In this document: in pieces, positions 17,926 to 26,082 of the stretch
Layout: each line of letters begins with the position of its first letter
How positions within the stretch are numbered: position 1 is the stretch's first letter
DNA from: Pseudomonadota bacterium
Lineage (GTDB): Bacteria > Pseudomonadota > Alphaproteobacteria > Acetobacterales > Acetobacteraceae
Direction of reading: 5' to 3'
DNA: 38,635 nucleotides
Assembly (NCBI GenBank): GCA_021798575.1
Contig: JAJZGI010000017.1
Span: 1 to 38,635, forward strand
Translations under genes and position numbers: made by a program
The notes under the pieces: model-generated
Seen by the model: the letters and a program-made list of their open reading frames with translations, nothing else
Database searches by the model: none
What the model was told of the DNA's origin: nothing

Positions 17926-17974
17926 GACCCGGGTCACGCCCCCCCAATGGGGCGCTTTTCTTCTGTAAGGGAGA
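17926..17974 (+). promoter_or_regulatory. Structured serC leader with terminator-like hairpin
   Basis: A 10-bp palindrome GACCCGGGTC (17926-17935) is followed by a hairpin CGCCCC-CCCAAT-GGGGCG (17937-17954) and CTTTTC, then the ribosome site AAGGGAGAG and the serC ATG. The hairpin sits where it could terminate transcription or limit ribosome access. A 'serC' leader RNA motif is known upstream of alphaproteobacterial serC genes; membership is inferred from position and layout only. Confidence 0.5.
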
Positions 17975-17980
17975 GTTTTT

Positions 17981-19153
17981 ATGGCAGATTTTTCCGTCGC
18001 CGCCAAGCCGGTGGCGCGTCCGCAGAATCCTAATTTCTCATCCGGCCCCTGCGCCAAGCGCCCTGGCTATACGCTGGAGGCGCTCGCCGGCGCGGCGCTG
18101 GGCAGAAGCCACCGCGCGAAGGAGCCTAAGGCGAAGCTGGCCGAGGTGATCTCCCGCTCGGCTGGCATACTCGGCATGCCGGAGGGCTGGCGGTTGGGCA
18201 TCGTGCCGGGCTCCGACACCGGGGCGATCGAGATGGCGATGTGGTCCATGCTGGGCGCGCGCGCCGTGGATGTGCTGGCGCATGAGAGCTTCTCGGAAGC
18301 CTGGGCGACGGATGTGATCAAGCAATTGAAGCTGGAAGATGCGCGGGTTTTGAGCGCGGATTATGGCTGGTTGCCGGATGTCTCGGCGATCGATTTTTCG
18401 CATGATGTGGTGCTGGCCTGGAATGGCACGACCTCTGGCGTGTGCTTCCCGGGGGGTGATTTTATTGCGGCAGAGCGCGAGGGGCTCGTGTTCGCGGACG
18501 CGACCTCCGCCGCGTTCGCGATGGATTTGCCGTGGGACCGGCTCGATGTGGTGACATGGAGTTGGCAGAAGGTGCTGGGCGGCGAGGCCGGGCATGGGAT
18601 GCTGGCGCTCAGCCCGCGCGCGGTGGCGCGGCTGCTGAGTTACAAGCCTGCCTGGCCATTGCCGAAGATATTCCGCCTGACGAGTGGCGGTAAGCTGAGC
18701 GAGGGTATCTTCGCGGGTGAGACGATCAACACGCCCTCCATGCTGTGCGTGGAGGATGCGCTGGATGGTCTGCGCTGGGCGGAGGGCATTGGTGGGCTGG
18801 CGGGCTTGATGGCGCGCGCGCGGGCGAACCTGGCGGCGGTGGCGGGCTGGGTTGAACATAACCCGCGCGTGGCGTTTCTGGCGGAGCGAGCCGAGACGCG
18901 CTCTCCCACCTCGATATGCCTGGTGATGACGGCACCGTGGTTCGCGAGGCTGGATGCGGCCGGGCAGGCGAAGGCGGCGAAGGAAGTGTCGGCGCTGCTG
19001 GAGCGCGAGAAGGTGGCGCTGGATGTGGCGGCTTACCGCGACGCCCCCCCGGGCCTGCGGATATGGGGCGGTGCCACGGTGGAGACATCGGATATTCTGG
19101 CCCTGCTGCCGTGGATCGACTATGCGATCGATACGGTTTCGGCAGATTTTTAG
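17981..19153 (+). CDS. serC: Phosphoserine aminotransferase SerC
   Basis: SerC converts 3-phosphohydroxypyruvate and glutamate to phosphoserine, and also serves pyridoxal phosphate synthesis in many bacteria. The 390-aa protein is the alphaproteobacterial subtype: [20 protein letters not shown] at 17-36, [30 protein letters not shown], and the PLP lysine K197 in [15 protein letters not shown]. It lies 28 bases upstream of serA, which makes its substrate. The stop TAG opens the remnant TAGAGTGG. Confidence 0.95.
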   Translation: MADFSVAAKPVARPQNPNFSSGPCAKRPGYTLEALAGAALGRSHRAKEPKAKLAEVISRSAGILGMPEGWRLGIVPGSDTGAIEMAMWSMLGARAVDVLAHESFSEAWATDVIKQLKLEDARVLSADYGWLPDVSAIDFSHDVVLAWNGTTSGVCFPGGDFIAAEREGLVFADATSAAFAMDLPWDRLDVVTWSWQKVLGGEAGHGMLALSPRAVARLLSYKPAWPLPKIFRLTSGGKLSEGIFAGETINTPSMLCVEDALDGLRWAEGIGGLAGLMARARANLAAVAGWVEHNPRVAFLAERAETRSPTSICLVMTAPWFARLDAAGQAKAAKEVSALLEREKVALDVAAYRDAPPGLRIWGGATVETSDILALLPWIDYAIDTVSADF

Positions 19154-19169
19154 AGTGGTTTTTGCGTGA
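19151..19169. repeat. Partial TAGAGTG element at the serC stop
   Basis: TAGAGTGGTTTTTGCGTGA resembles the first ~18 bases of the copy at 14783 (TAGAGTGCTTTGCGTTG). As in the full copies, the TAG is the stop codon of the upstream gene. The second hairpin and core are missing, and the serA ribosome site (AAGGA) follows directly, so this would be a remnant or a chance match. Confidence 0.35.
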
Positions 19170-19181
19170 AGGAATCCTGAC

Positions 19182-20768
19182 ATGGCTAGAGTTCTGATCA
19201 GCGATAAATTATCGCCCGCGGCGATCGCGATCTTCAAGGCGCGCGGGGTTGATGCGGATGTGAAGACCGGCCTCACCCCGGCGGAGCTGCGCGCGATCAT
19301 CGGCGAGTACGACGGGCTGGCGATTCGCTCCGCCACCAAGGTGACCAAAGAGGTGCTGGCGGTGGCGGGGCGGCTGAAGGTCGTGGGCCGGGCTGGAATC
19401 GGCGTGGATAATGTGGATGTGAAATCCGCCACCTCACGCGGCGTGGTGGTGATGAACACGCCGTTTGGCAATGCGATTACAACGGCAGAGCATACGATCG
19501 CGCTGATGTTCGCGCTGGCTCGGCAGTTGCCCGAGGCGAGCGCCTCCACCAAGGCCGGAAAATGGGAGAAAAACCGTTTCATGGGCGTGGAGCTTACCGC
19601 CAAGACACTCGGGCTGATCGGCTGTGGCAATATCGGCTCGATCGTCGCGGACCGCGCGGTGGGGCTGAAGATGAAAGTGCTGGCCTATGACCCGTATTTG
19701 ACCGAGGCGCGTGCCGTGGTTCTGGGTGTTGAGAAGGTGGAGTTGGAGACGCTGCTGGCGAAGGCGGATTTTATCACGCTGCATACGCCGCTGACCGATG
19801 CGACGCGCAATATTCTGTCCCGCGAGGCGCTGGCGAAAACCAAAAAAGGGGTGCGGATTGTGAACTGCGCGCGCGGCGGGCTGCTGGATGAAACGGCGCT
19901 GTATGACGCGCTGGTGGGCGGCCACGTGGCGGGTGCCGCACTGGATGTTTTTGAGGTGGAACCGGCGACGCAGAGCCCGTTGTTCGAGCTGGAGAACGTG
20001 ATCAGCACGCCGCATTTGGGGGCGGCGACGATGGAGGCGCAGGAGAATGTGGCGCTCCAGGTGGCCGAGCAGATCAGCGATTTTCTGCTCACCGGCTCGG
20101 TGAGCAATGCGCTCAACATGCCGAGCGTGAGCGCCGAGGAGGCGCCGAGGCTGCGGCCCTATATGGAGCTGTGCCGCCTGCTGGGCGGTTTTGCCGGGCA
20201 GATGACGCAGGCGCGGGAGGGGGTGATCCGGCGCGTGTTGATCGAATATGAGGGTGCCGCGGCGCCGCTCAACCACCGGCCGCTCACCGCTGCGGCGCTG
20301 GCCGGGTTGCTGGGGCCGGTGATGGAGGGGGTGAACATGGTCTCCGCCCCGGTGTTCGCCCGTGACCATGGGATCGAGGTCTCCGAGGCGGTGCATGACC
20401 GCATTGGGGACTACCAGAGCCTGGTGCGGATCACCGTGACAACGGATGAGCAGACGCGCGCGGTGGCGGGTACGCTGATCGGCAACGGCAGGCCCAGGCT
20501 GGTGGAGATTAAAGGCATTAAAGTGGAGGCGGATTTTGCGCGGCACATGCTGTATGTGACGAACCAGGATAAGCCGGGGTTTATCGGCCGGTTTGGTATG
20601 TTGCTGGCGGATGCGGGGGTGAATATCGCGACGTTTCATCTGGGCCGCGCGGCGCAGGGGCAGGATGCGATCTGCCTGGTTTCCACCGATGGCGATATGC
20701 CAGGTGCGGTGCTGGCCAGCGTGCGCGCGCTGCCGCTGGTGATGCAGGCGACGACACTGGCGTTTTAG
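19182..20768 (+). CDS. serA: D-3-phosphoglycerate dehydrogenase SerA
   Basis: SerA oxidises 3-phosphoglycerate, the first step of serine synthesis. The 528-aa protein is the long type: substrate/NAD domains with GRAGIGVDNVDV, NAD-binding GLIGCGNIGSIVA (about 145-157), the catalytic Arg in VNCARGGLLDE, and the His in STPHLGAAT; then an intervening domain (about 320-450) and a C-terminal ACT domain (about 455-528: LYVTNQDKPGFIGRFGMLLADAGVNIATFHLGR) for serine feedback. AAGGA precedes the ATG. It follows serC. Confidence 0.97.
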   Translation: MARVLISDKLSPAAIAIFKARGVDADVKTGLTPAELRAIIGEYDGLAIRSATKVTKEVLAVAGRLKVVGRAGIGVDNVDVKSATSRGVVVMNTPFGNAITTAEHTIALMFALARQLPEASASTKAGKWEKNRFMGVELTAKTLGLIGCGNIGSIVADRAVGLKMKVLAYDPYLTEARAVVLGVEKVELETLLAKADFITLHTPLTDATRNILSREALAKTKKGVRIVNCARGGLLDETALYDALVGGHVAGAALDVFEVEPATQSPLFELENVISTPHLGAATMEAQENVALQVAEQISDFLLTGSVSNALNMPSVSAEEAPRLRPYMELCRLLGGFAGQMTQAREGVIRRVLIEYEGAAAPLNHRPLTAAALAGLLGPVMEGVNMVSAPVFARDHGIEVSEAVHDRIGDYQSLVRITVTTDEQTRAVAGTLIGNGRPRLVEIKGIKVEADFARHMLYVTNQDKPGFIGRFGMLLADAGVNIATFHLGRAAQGQDAICLVSTDGDMPGAVLASVRALPLVMQATTLAF

Positions 20769-20820
20769 GGGCTCAGTCGGCAGGATCAAAATGCCCAGTC
20801 ATAGGGCAAGGTGAGGCAGG

Positions 20821-22272
20821 ATGGCGGCTTGGTGGCGGCGTTATGAGCGATACATGGGTAAAAACGCGATTTTGGCGTTTTTCGTTCTGTGTGCGTTTCC
20901 CACAGGGCTGATGATGGCTTTGATTACGCCGCCTGGGCAGTCGCCCGACGAGCCGGCCCATATGGCGCGTGCACTGGGCCTACTGCATGGTGCGGTTTTG
21001 GGAGTGCGCAAGCCTTTTATCGACCCCTATACGGGCAAACAGCGGTGGCATACCGGGGTGAAGGTGAATATCGGCCTGTTCCAGGCTTCAGTTGGGCCAG
21101 TGACGGAGATCGCCAACCGGCCGGTGGTAACCAGCCAGGATTTCCTGGCCAGCCGGGCGCGCCCGGCGGACCCGCAGCGTGTTTATGTGAATTTACCGAA
21201 TACGGCGACGTATTTCCCTGGAGCGTATTTGCCCGCCACATTGGGCGTGGCGGTGGGGCTGCTGGCGTACGCACCGCCCTATGCTTGTTTTCTGCTGGGC
21301 CGGTTGTTTATGCTGGCGGCCTATATTGCGGTTGGGGTGGCTTGCCTGTGGATGGCGGCATTTGGTGAAGGGTTTTTGCTCGGCATCCTGCTATTGCCGA
21401 TGACATTGTTTCTGGGCAGTACCTATAATCAGGACGGTCTCCTCATCGCCATGAGCTGCCTAGCCTGTGCCGCGCTGACGCGGGGTAGCACGGGCTACCG
21501 GATATTCGGGTTAGCGACCTTTGTGCTCGTGCTCGGCTCCAAGCCGCCCTATGCGCTGATGATCGGGGTGTTTCTGCTGCCCTTGTTCGGAGCGGGATTC
21601 TGGCGACGGATGTGTGAGGTGGCGATAGCCAGTGTGCCGGTGGTGTTGTGGGTGATGTTTATCAGTGCCTTTGTGGTGGTGCCGTTTGGGATTATGGCGT
21701 ATCATCCCGGGCCGCTCTTCGTGGGAGATCGCAGTATCACACTGCATCATGCCGATGCTGGAAAAAATTTGCATATCCTATTGGCGCGGCCAACGAGGTT
21801 TTTTACCCTGCCGTGGCAGTATGTGACCAGCGACTGGTGGCTTGCACTTTGGATGATGGTCGGGGTTCTGGGTCCCTTGCAACTTGTGTTGCCATACCAT
21901 TATTATTTCCTATGGGAGAGCTCGCTGGTCTTCTCGCTGCTGGGAGCATTTTTCACGCACCGGGCGCAGACAACGCCAAGGGTTCACGCGTTGGTAAATT
22001 TTTTCTTCGTAACGGGCGTGATCATCATAACCCTGTGGTTGATTTTGATCATGCTGTATCTGGACTGGACGGATGTCGGGAAAAATCTGATTGATGGATT
22101 TCAGGGCCGTTATATTTCGCCGTTGCTGCCGTTTTTGTTGTTTGCATTGCCCGCGGTACGCTGGCGATTCAAGGTGCCACCGTTGTTGCCCGCATTGCCG
22201 GTGATCGCCTTGGGGCTCTACGATATGGGTTACCTGCCAATGAAGCTGGTTTGGAATTATTATCTGCATTAG
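20821..22272 (+). CDS. DUF2142 family polytopic membrane protein
   Basis: A 483-aa protein with about 11-12 membrane segments. The family signature is seen as PPGQSPDEPAHMARALGLLHG (about 37-57), NTATYFPGAYLPATLG, and FQGRYISPLLPFLLFALP (about 435-452). DUF2142 proteins resemble GT-C glycosyltransferases and often occur in surface polysaccharide clusters; the substrate is unknown. ATG 20821 has a GAGG site; ATG 20854 is an alternative. Base composition is more AT-rich than in serA, and the gene is followed 13 bases away by a convergent glycosyltransferase. The AT shift may mean transfer. Confidence 0.82.
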   Translation: MAAWWRRYERYMGKNAILAFFVLCAFPTGLMMALITPPGQSPDEPAHMARALGLLHGAVLGVRKPFIDPYTGKQRWHTGVKVNIGLFQASVGPVTEIANRPVVTSQDFLASRARPADPQRVYVNLPNTATYFPGAYLPATLGVAVGLLAYAPPYACFLLGRLFMLAAYIAVGVACLWMAAFGEGFLLGILLLPMTLFLGSTYNQDGLLIAMSCLACAALTRGSTGYRIFGLATFVLVLGSKPPYALMIGVFLLPLFGAGFWRRMCEVAIASVPVVLWVMFISAFVVVPFGIMAYHPGPLFVGDRSITLHHADAGKNLHILLARPTRFFTLPWQYVTSDWWLALWMMVGVLGPLQLVLPYHYYFLWESSLVFSLLGAFFTHRAQTTPRVHALVNFFFVTGVIIITLWLILIMLYLDWTDVGKNLIDGFQGRYISPLLPFLLFALPAVRWRFKVPPLLPALPVIALGLYDMGYLPMKLVWNYYLH

Positions 22273-22285
22273 CGAGATCAAATTT

Positions 22286-24433
22286 TCAAAAATCTAGCAG
22301 GCTCATCAGCTTTTTCGCATAATTTGCCATGCTGTAGGTCTCGCAGTGAGTGGCACGTTCTGCCTCAGTATCATCTTTCGTGTCCAGCATTTCAGCCAGC
22401 GCGTTGGCGATCTCGTCGACGTTCAGGTCATCCCCGACCTCTCTGATGTAAGACGGTGCGAAGATATTCCGCGCGAGATCCCTATTGGCGACACTGGGCA
22501 GGCCGGCGGCGATACAGTCCTGCAGCGCGCCGGAGATGTTGCCGGGTGTGCCCTGGCGCAGTTGCAGCGCGCAGTCTGCCGCCAGCAGATGGTTTCGATA
22601 GTCGGCTTCGGTGAAAAAATGTGAGCCAAATTGCACAAAAGGCGCGATTCCGAGCGCTGTCGCCAGTGCGGCATAGGCGGGTGTGGCGCCGGTTGGCTCG
22701 CCGACGAAGACGAGTCTGCAAGGCAGGTGCGCCCGCAGGGCTGCAAAGGCGTGCAGCGCGGCGGGGATGCCCTTGTTATGGCCGATGAAGCCGAAGCTCG
22801 CGATGATCTTCTTATCCCCCAGGCCCAGCGCGTGGCGTGCGGCCCGGTGCATGGCCGGGCTGATAGCGGGAAAGGGCCGCTGGATGGCGAAGGGCAGATG
22901 CGCGGCGGCGACGCCGAACCGGCTCTGCACCTGCGCGACTGGCTCCCGCGCGTGAAAAATGAGCGGGCGCGCGGCGATGGCGAGAGGTTGCAGAAAATCC
23001 GCCTCGCGCAGGGTCTCATCGGCATCCCAGGCGATGATCTCGGCATGAGATACCGGCCGGCCGAGCTCGGCGCTGGCCATGGCGGCGGCGTGGCCCGGCC
23101 CGTGCCAGGCGGCCAGGCCGAGTAGCCGTGAGTCGTGACACAAAGCAGCGCTACCATGGGTAATGGCGAGCTGTTGGATGACGCTGTGGTGAGGGGAATT
23201 GCCGATGACGCTCAGCACGGAGTCATACGCTCGGGAGAGATGCGGTAGGGCGGAGATCTGTGGGCCGCCGAACAGACTGAGTTCGCATAGTCGCGCGAGC
23301 TCGGGCGCCATGGCTGCGGAATAGTCGGCGACGCCGGATTTTGCGGGCGGCAGCGGGGTGAGCATGGCGACGCGCGGCTTGGCCCCGCGCGTGATGGCGG
23401 GCGTGGCAGGGTACAGCTGGCCGAAGATTTTTTTCGCCACGGCATCGGCGGTGAAACCGCGCCAGAGGCCGGACTGCGCGGCGATGAGCCGCTCCCTGTG
23501 GCCGGGCTGGGTGAGAATGGGTTCAAGGATCGCGGCCAGGGCGGGCGCGTCATCCGGTGGGAAGCGCAGGCTGGCATCCGCCACCAGGGCGCGATGCGCC
23601 GGGATATCCGAGACGACGGCAGGGGTCTGCGCCGCCATGGCCTCCACCACCGGCAGGGAAAAACCTTCCGCCCGGGAGGGCACGACCACGCAAACCGCGT
23701 GCGCGTAGAGATGTTGCAAGGTGGGCTCGTCCACCGTGCCGGGCAGGGTGGCGCCGGCGTTTTGCAGCCGGATTTTATCCTCAAGGGGATACTCGCCGGT
23801 GATGACCACGGGGATGGCGCGCAGAATGTCATTGGCATTGCGCGCGGCGAGCAGAACTTCCGGGTTTTTGCGTGGGTCGCTGCCGCCGATCATCAGGATG
23901 TGCCGCCCGGGTCCGGGCGTGACGCGCTCAGCCCAGCCGGGCAGCGGCGCGCCAGTAACATGGGCTGGCACGGGGCCATAGAGCTCACCCAGGCGCGTGG
24001 CGGTGGGCTGCGAGACCGGGAAAAATTGGTCGTAGCGGCGCAGCCAGGCCATGGCGGTGAAATACTCCAGCCCATGCGCGCGGCGGAGCAGGTGGGTTTC
24101 CGGCGCATCGAACGGGATGAAGTCGTGCACGCAGGCGGCCTTGGTGATGGCGGGGTTGAGCAGCAACCGGGCGACGAAATTCTGCGCCGGGCCCATCGGC
24201 GACGGGTTCAAAAACACGGTATCCGTGGGCAGGCCGGGCAGGTAGGCGTGTGGCGAGAGCTGGGCCGCCAGCGCCGCCAGCGCTGCGGGCAACGCGGGCA
24301 GGTTGGGGTCGATGAGGCCGATGAACGGCTTGGGCGCATGGCTTATGAGGCCGCGCGCATGGGTGCCGATGCCGCGGGTGGCGTAATCGGGCAGTTGCAG
24401 GCAGCGCATGTCGATGATGAGGCGGGGCAACAT
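22286..24433 (-). CDS. Tandem GT4 glycosyltransferase
   Basis: A 715-aa protein with two GT-B (GT4) units. Unit 1 (about 1-370) has the C-terminal GGSDPRKNPEVLLAA, LPGTVDEPTLQHLYAHA and PSRAEGFSLPVVEAM, which keeps the E-x7-E motif. Unit 2 (about 380-715) begins VAMLTPLPPAKSGVADYSAAMAPEL, has SFGFIGHNKGIPAALHAF, and shows TPGNISGALQDCIAAGLPSVA where the usual two glutamates are N and D. The second unit may therefore be altered or inactive. Start ATG 24433 gives MLPRLIIDMRCLQ; upstream sequence lacks homology. Likely builds a surface glycan with its DUF2142 neighbour. Confidence 0.85.
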   Translation of the reverse strand: MLPRLIIDMRCLQLPDYATRGIGTHARGLISHAPKPFIGLIDPNLPALPAALAALAAQLSPHAYLPGLPTDTVFLNPSPMGPAQNFVARLLLNPAITKAACVHDFIPFDAPETHLLRRAHGLEYFTAMAWLRRYDQFFPVSQPTATRLGELYGPVPAHVTGAPLPGWAERVTPGPGRHILMIGGSDPRKNPEVLLAARNANDILRAIPVVITGEYPLEDKIRLQNAGATLPGTVDEPTLQHLYAHAVCVVVPSRAEGFSLPVVEAMAAQTPAVVSDIPAHRALVADASLRFPPDDAPALAAILEPILTQPGHRERLIAAQSGLWRGFTADAVAKKIFGQLYPATPAITRGAKPRVAMLTPLPPAKSGVADYSAAMAPELARLCELSLFGGPQISALPHLSRAYDSVLSVIGNSPHHSVIQQLAITHGSAALCHDSRLLGLAAWHGPGHAAAMASAELGRPVSHAEIIAWDADETLREADFLQPLAIAARPLIFHAREPVAQVQSRFGVAAAHLPFAIQRPFPAISPAMHRAARHALGLGDKKIIASFGFIGHNKGIPAALHAFAALRAHLPCRLVFVGEPTGATPAYAALATALGIAPFVQFGSHFFTEADYRNHLLAADCALQLRQGTPGNISGALQDCIAAGLPSVANRDLARNIFAPSYIREVGDDLNVDEIANALAEMLDTKDDTEAERATHCETYSMANYAKKLMSLLDF

Positions 24434-24489
24434 TGGCGACGGGGGTTTTCCGGTTATAGCTAGCGCGCTTGGTATATGAGTCTGGATGG
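24434..24489. promoter_or_regulatory. Short divergent promoter region
   Basis: Fifty-six bases separate two divergent starts. The stretch is locally AT-rich with TTATAGC and GGTATATGA on the plus strand (TATAAC and TATACC on the minus strand), which could serve as opposing -10 boxes. No operator symmetry is evident. Confidence 0.3.
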
Positions 24490-26082
24490 ATGATGACAAC
24501 CGAAGGTGGAAACTGGCGGCGTTTAACCGGGTTGCGGCTGCCGCTGGCGCATGATGCGGCGGCGTTGCGTGGGGCGGTGTGCGCCAGGCTCGGCGTGGAG
24601 GACGCGGACCTACTGGGGTTTGAGGTGTTCCGCCGAGCCTGTGATGCACGCAAACGTCGCGAAATTACGCTGGTTTATACAATCGATGCCCGGCTGGCGA
24701 TGGACGTGGCGAGTGAGCCGGTGCCGGACCTTACCTATCGTTTTGTCACCCGCGCGCGGCGACCGCCGAAGCTTCGCCCAGTGGTGGTCGGCACCGGGCC
24801 GTGTGGGATTTTTGCGGCATTGGTGCTGGCGCAGATGGGTTTTGCGCCGATCATTTTGGAGCGCGGCAAGCAGGTGCGCGAGCGCACGCACGACACCTGG
24901 GGGCTATGGCGGCGCGGTGTGCTGAACCCGGAGTCCAACGTGCAATACGGCGAGGGCGGAGCTGGAACGTTCTCCGATGGCAAGCTCTATTCGCAGATCA
25001 AGGACCCGCGCCACCTGGGCCGCAAGGTGCTCCAGGAATTCGTCCGTGCCGGCGCGCCGGAGGAGATTCTCTGGGTCGCCAAGCCGCATATCGGCACCTT
25101 CCGGCTGGTCGGCATGGTGGAGAATATGCGCACGCAGATCGAGGCGCTGGGCGGCGAGTATCGCTTTGGTGAGAAAATGGTTGGGTTGGAGCTGCAGGAA
25201 GAGCGGGTGCAGGCGGTGCTGTTGGAATCGGGCACTCGGCTTGCCGCGAACCACGTGGTGCTGGCAATCGGCCATAGCGCGCGCGATACGTTCGAGATGC
25301 TGTATGGGCTGGGCGTGTTCATGGAGCCCAAATCGTTCTCGGTCGGGTTACGGATCGAGCATCCGCAGTCGATGATTGATGCGCACCGGTTTGGCGATGC
25401 CGCCGGGAATCCGATTCTGGGCGCCGCCGACTATAAGCTCGTGCATCACGCGCGCAACGGGCGCTCGGTGTATAGTTTTTGCATGTGCCCGGGCGGCACC
25501 GTCGTCGCGGCGGCGAGCGAGCCGGGGGGCCTCGTGACCAACGGCATGAGCCAGTATTCGCGCAATGAGCGCAACGCCAACGCGGGGATCGTGGTTGGCG
25601 TGTCCGCCGCGGACTATCCGGGTGGAGTGCTGGCGGGTGTCGCGTTTCAACGCCGCTGGGAGGCGGCGGCGTTTGTCGCGGGTGGTGAGAGCTACCAGGC
25701 ACCGGGGCAGCTCGTGGGGGATTTTCTGGCGGGCCGCCCCTCCGTTGCGTTCGGCGAAGTGCTGCCCTCCTACCGGCCTGGCGTGAACCTTACGGATCTA
25801 TCCGGCTGCCTGCCCGATTACGCGATCGCGGCGATCCGGGAGGCGCTGCCCGCCTTCGACCGGGAGATTCCGGGTTTCGCGCGGGGGGACGCGGTGCTGA
25901 CGGGAGTCGAGACGCGCACCTCATCGCCGCTGCGGATTACGCGCGGGCGGGATTTTCAGAGCTTGAACGTGGCCGGGCTGTATCCGGCGGGCGAGGGTGC
26001 CGGCTATGCCGGGGGTATTTTATCCGCCGGGGTGGATGGGATAAAGGTGGCGGAGGCGGTGGGGCTGAGCCTGGCGGGTTGA
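24490..26082 (+). CDS. FAD-dependent dehydrogenase (COG2509 type)
   Basis: A 530-aa flavoprotein of the uncharacterised COG2509 group. The dinucleotide motif is VVVGTGPCGIFAALVLAQMGFAPIILERG (about 105-133), followed by NVQYGEGGAGTFSDGKLYSQIKD (FAD contact), SVGLRIEHPQSMID and SFCMCPGGTVVAAASEPG with a CxC pattern, and a C-terminal GEGAGYAGGILSAGVDG. An N-terminal domain of about 90 residues precedes the FAD fold. The natural substrate is unknown. ATG 24490 or 24493 is preferred over TTG 24469. The end overlaps the convergent HlyC gene by 79 bases. Confidence 0.85.
   Translation: MMTTEGGNWRRLTGLRLPLAHDAAALRGAVCARLGVEDADLLGFEVFRRACDARKRREITLVYTIDARLAMDVASEPVPDLTYRFVTRARRPPKLRPVVVGTGPCGIFAALVLAQMGFAPIILERGKQVRERTHDTWGLWRRGVLNPESNVQYGEGGAGTFSDGKLYSQIKDPRHLGRKVLQEFVRAGAPEEILWVAKPHIGTFRLVGMVENMRTQIEALGGEYRFGEKMVGLELQEERVQAVLLESGTRLAANHVVLAIGHSARDTFEMLYGLGVFMEPKSFSVGLRIEHPQSMIDAHRFGDAAGNPILGAADYKLVHHARNGRSVYSFCMCPGGTVVAAASEPGGLVTNGMSQYSRNERNANAGIVVGVSAADYPGGVLAGVAFQRRWEAAAFVAGGESYQAPGQLVGDFLAGRPSVAFGEVLPSYRPGVNLTDLSGCLPDYAIAAIREALPAFDREIPGFARGDAVLTGVETRTSSPLRITRGRDFQSLNVAGLYPAGEGAGYAGGILSAGVDGIKVAEAVGLSLAG

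Noticed and set aside
17926-17935. GACCCGGGTC as an Lrp operator
   Set aside because: A lone 10-bp GC palindrome does not resemble Lrp sites, which are longer and AT-centred; it is kept only as part of the leader.
18038-19630. Long open frame (530 codons) antisense to serC-serA
   Set aside because: It is a mirror of GC-rich codons; the product is Arg/His-rich with no family features, and the opposite strand holds well-supported serC and serA.
19434-20789. 451-codon open frame antisense to serA
   Set aside because: His/Arg/Gln-rich shadow translation; serA is complete on the plus strand.
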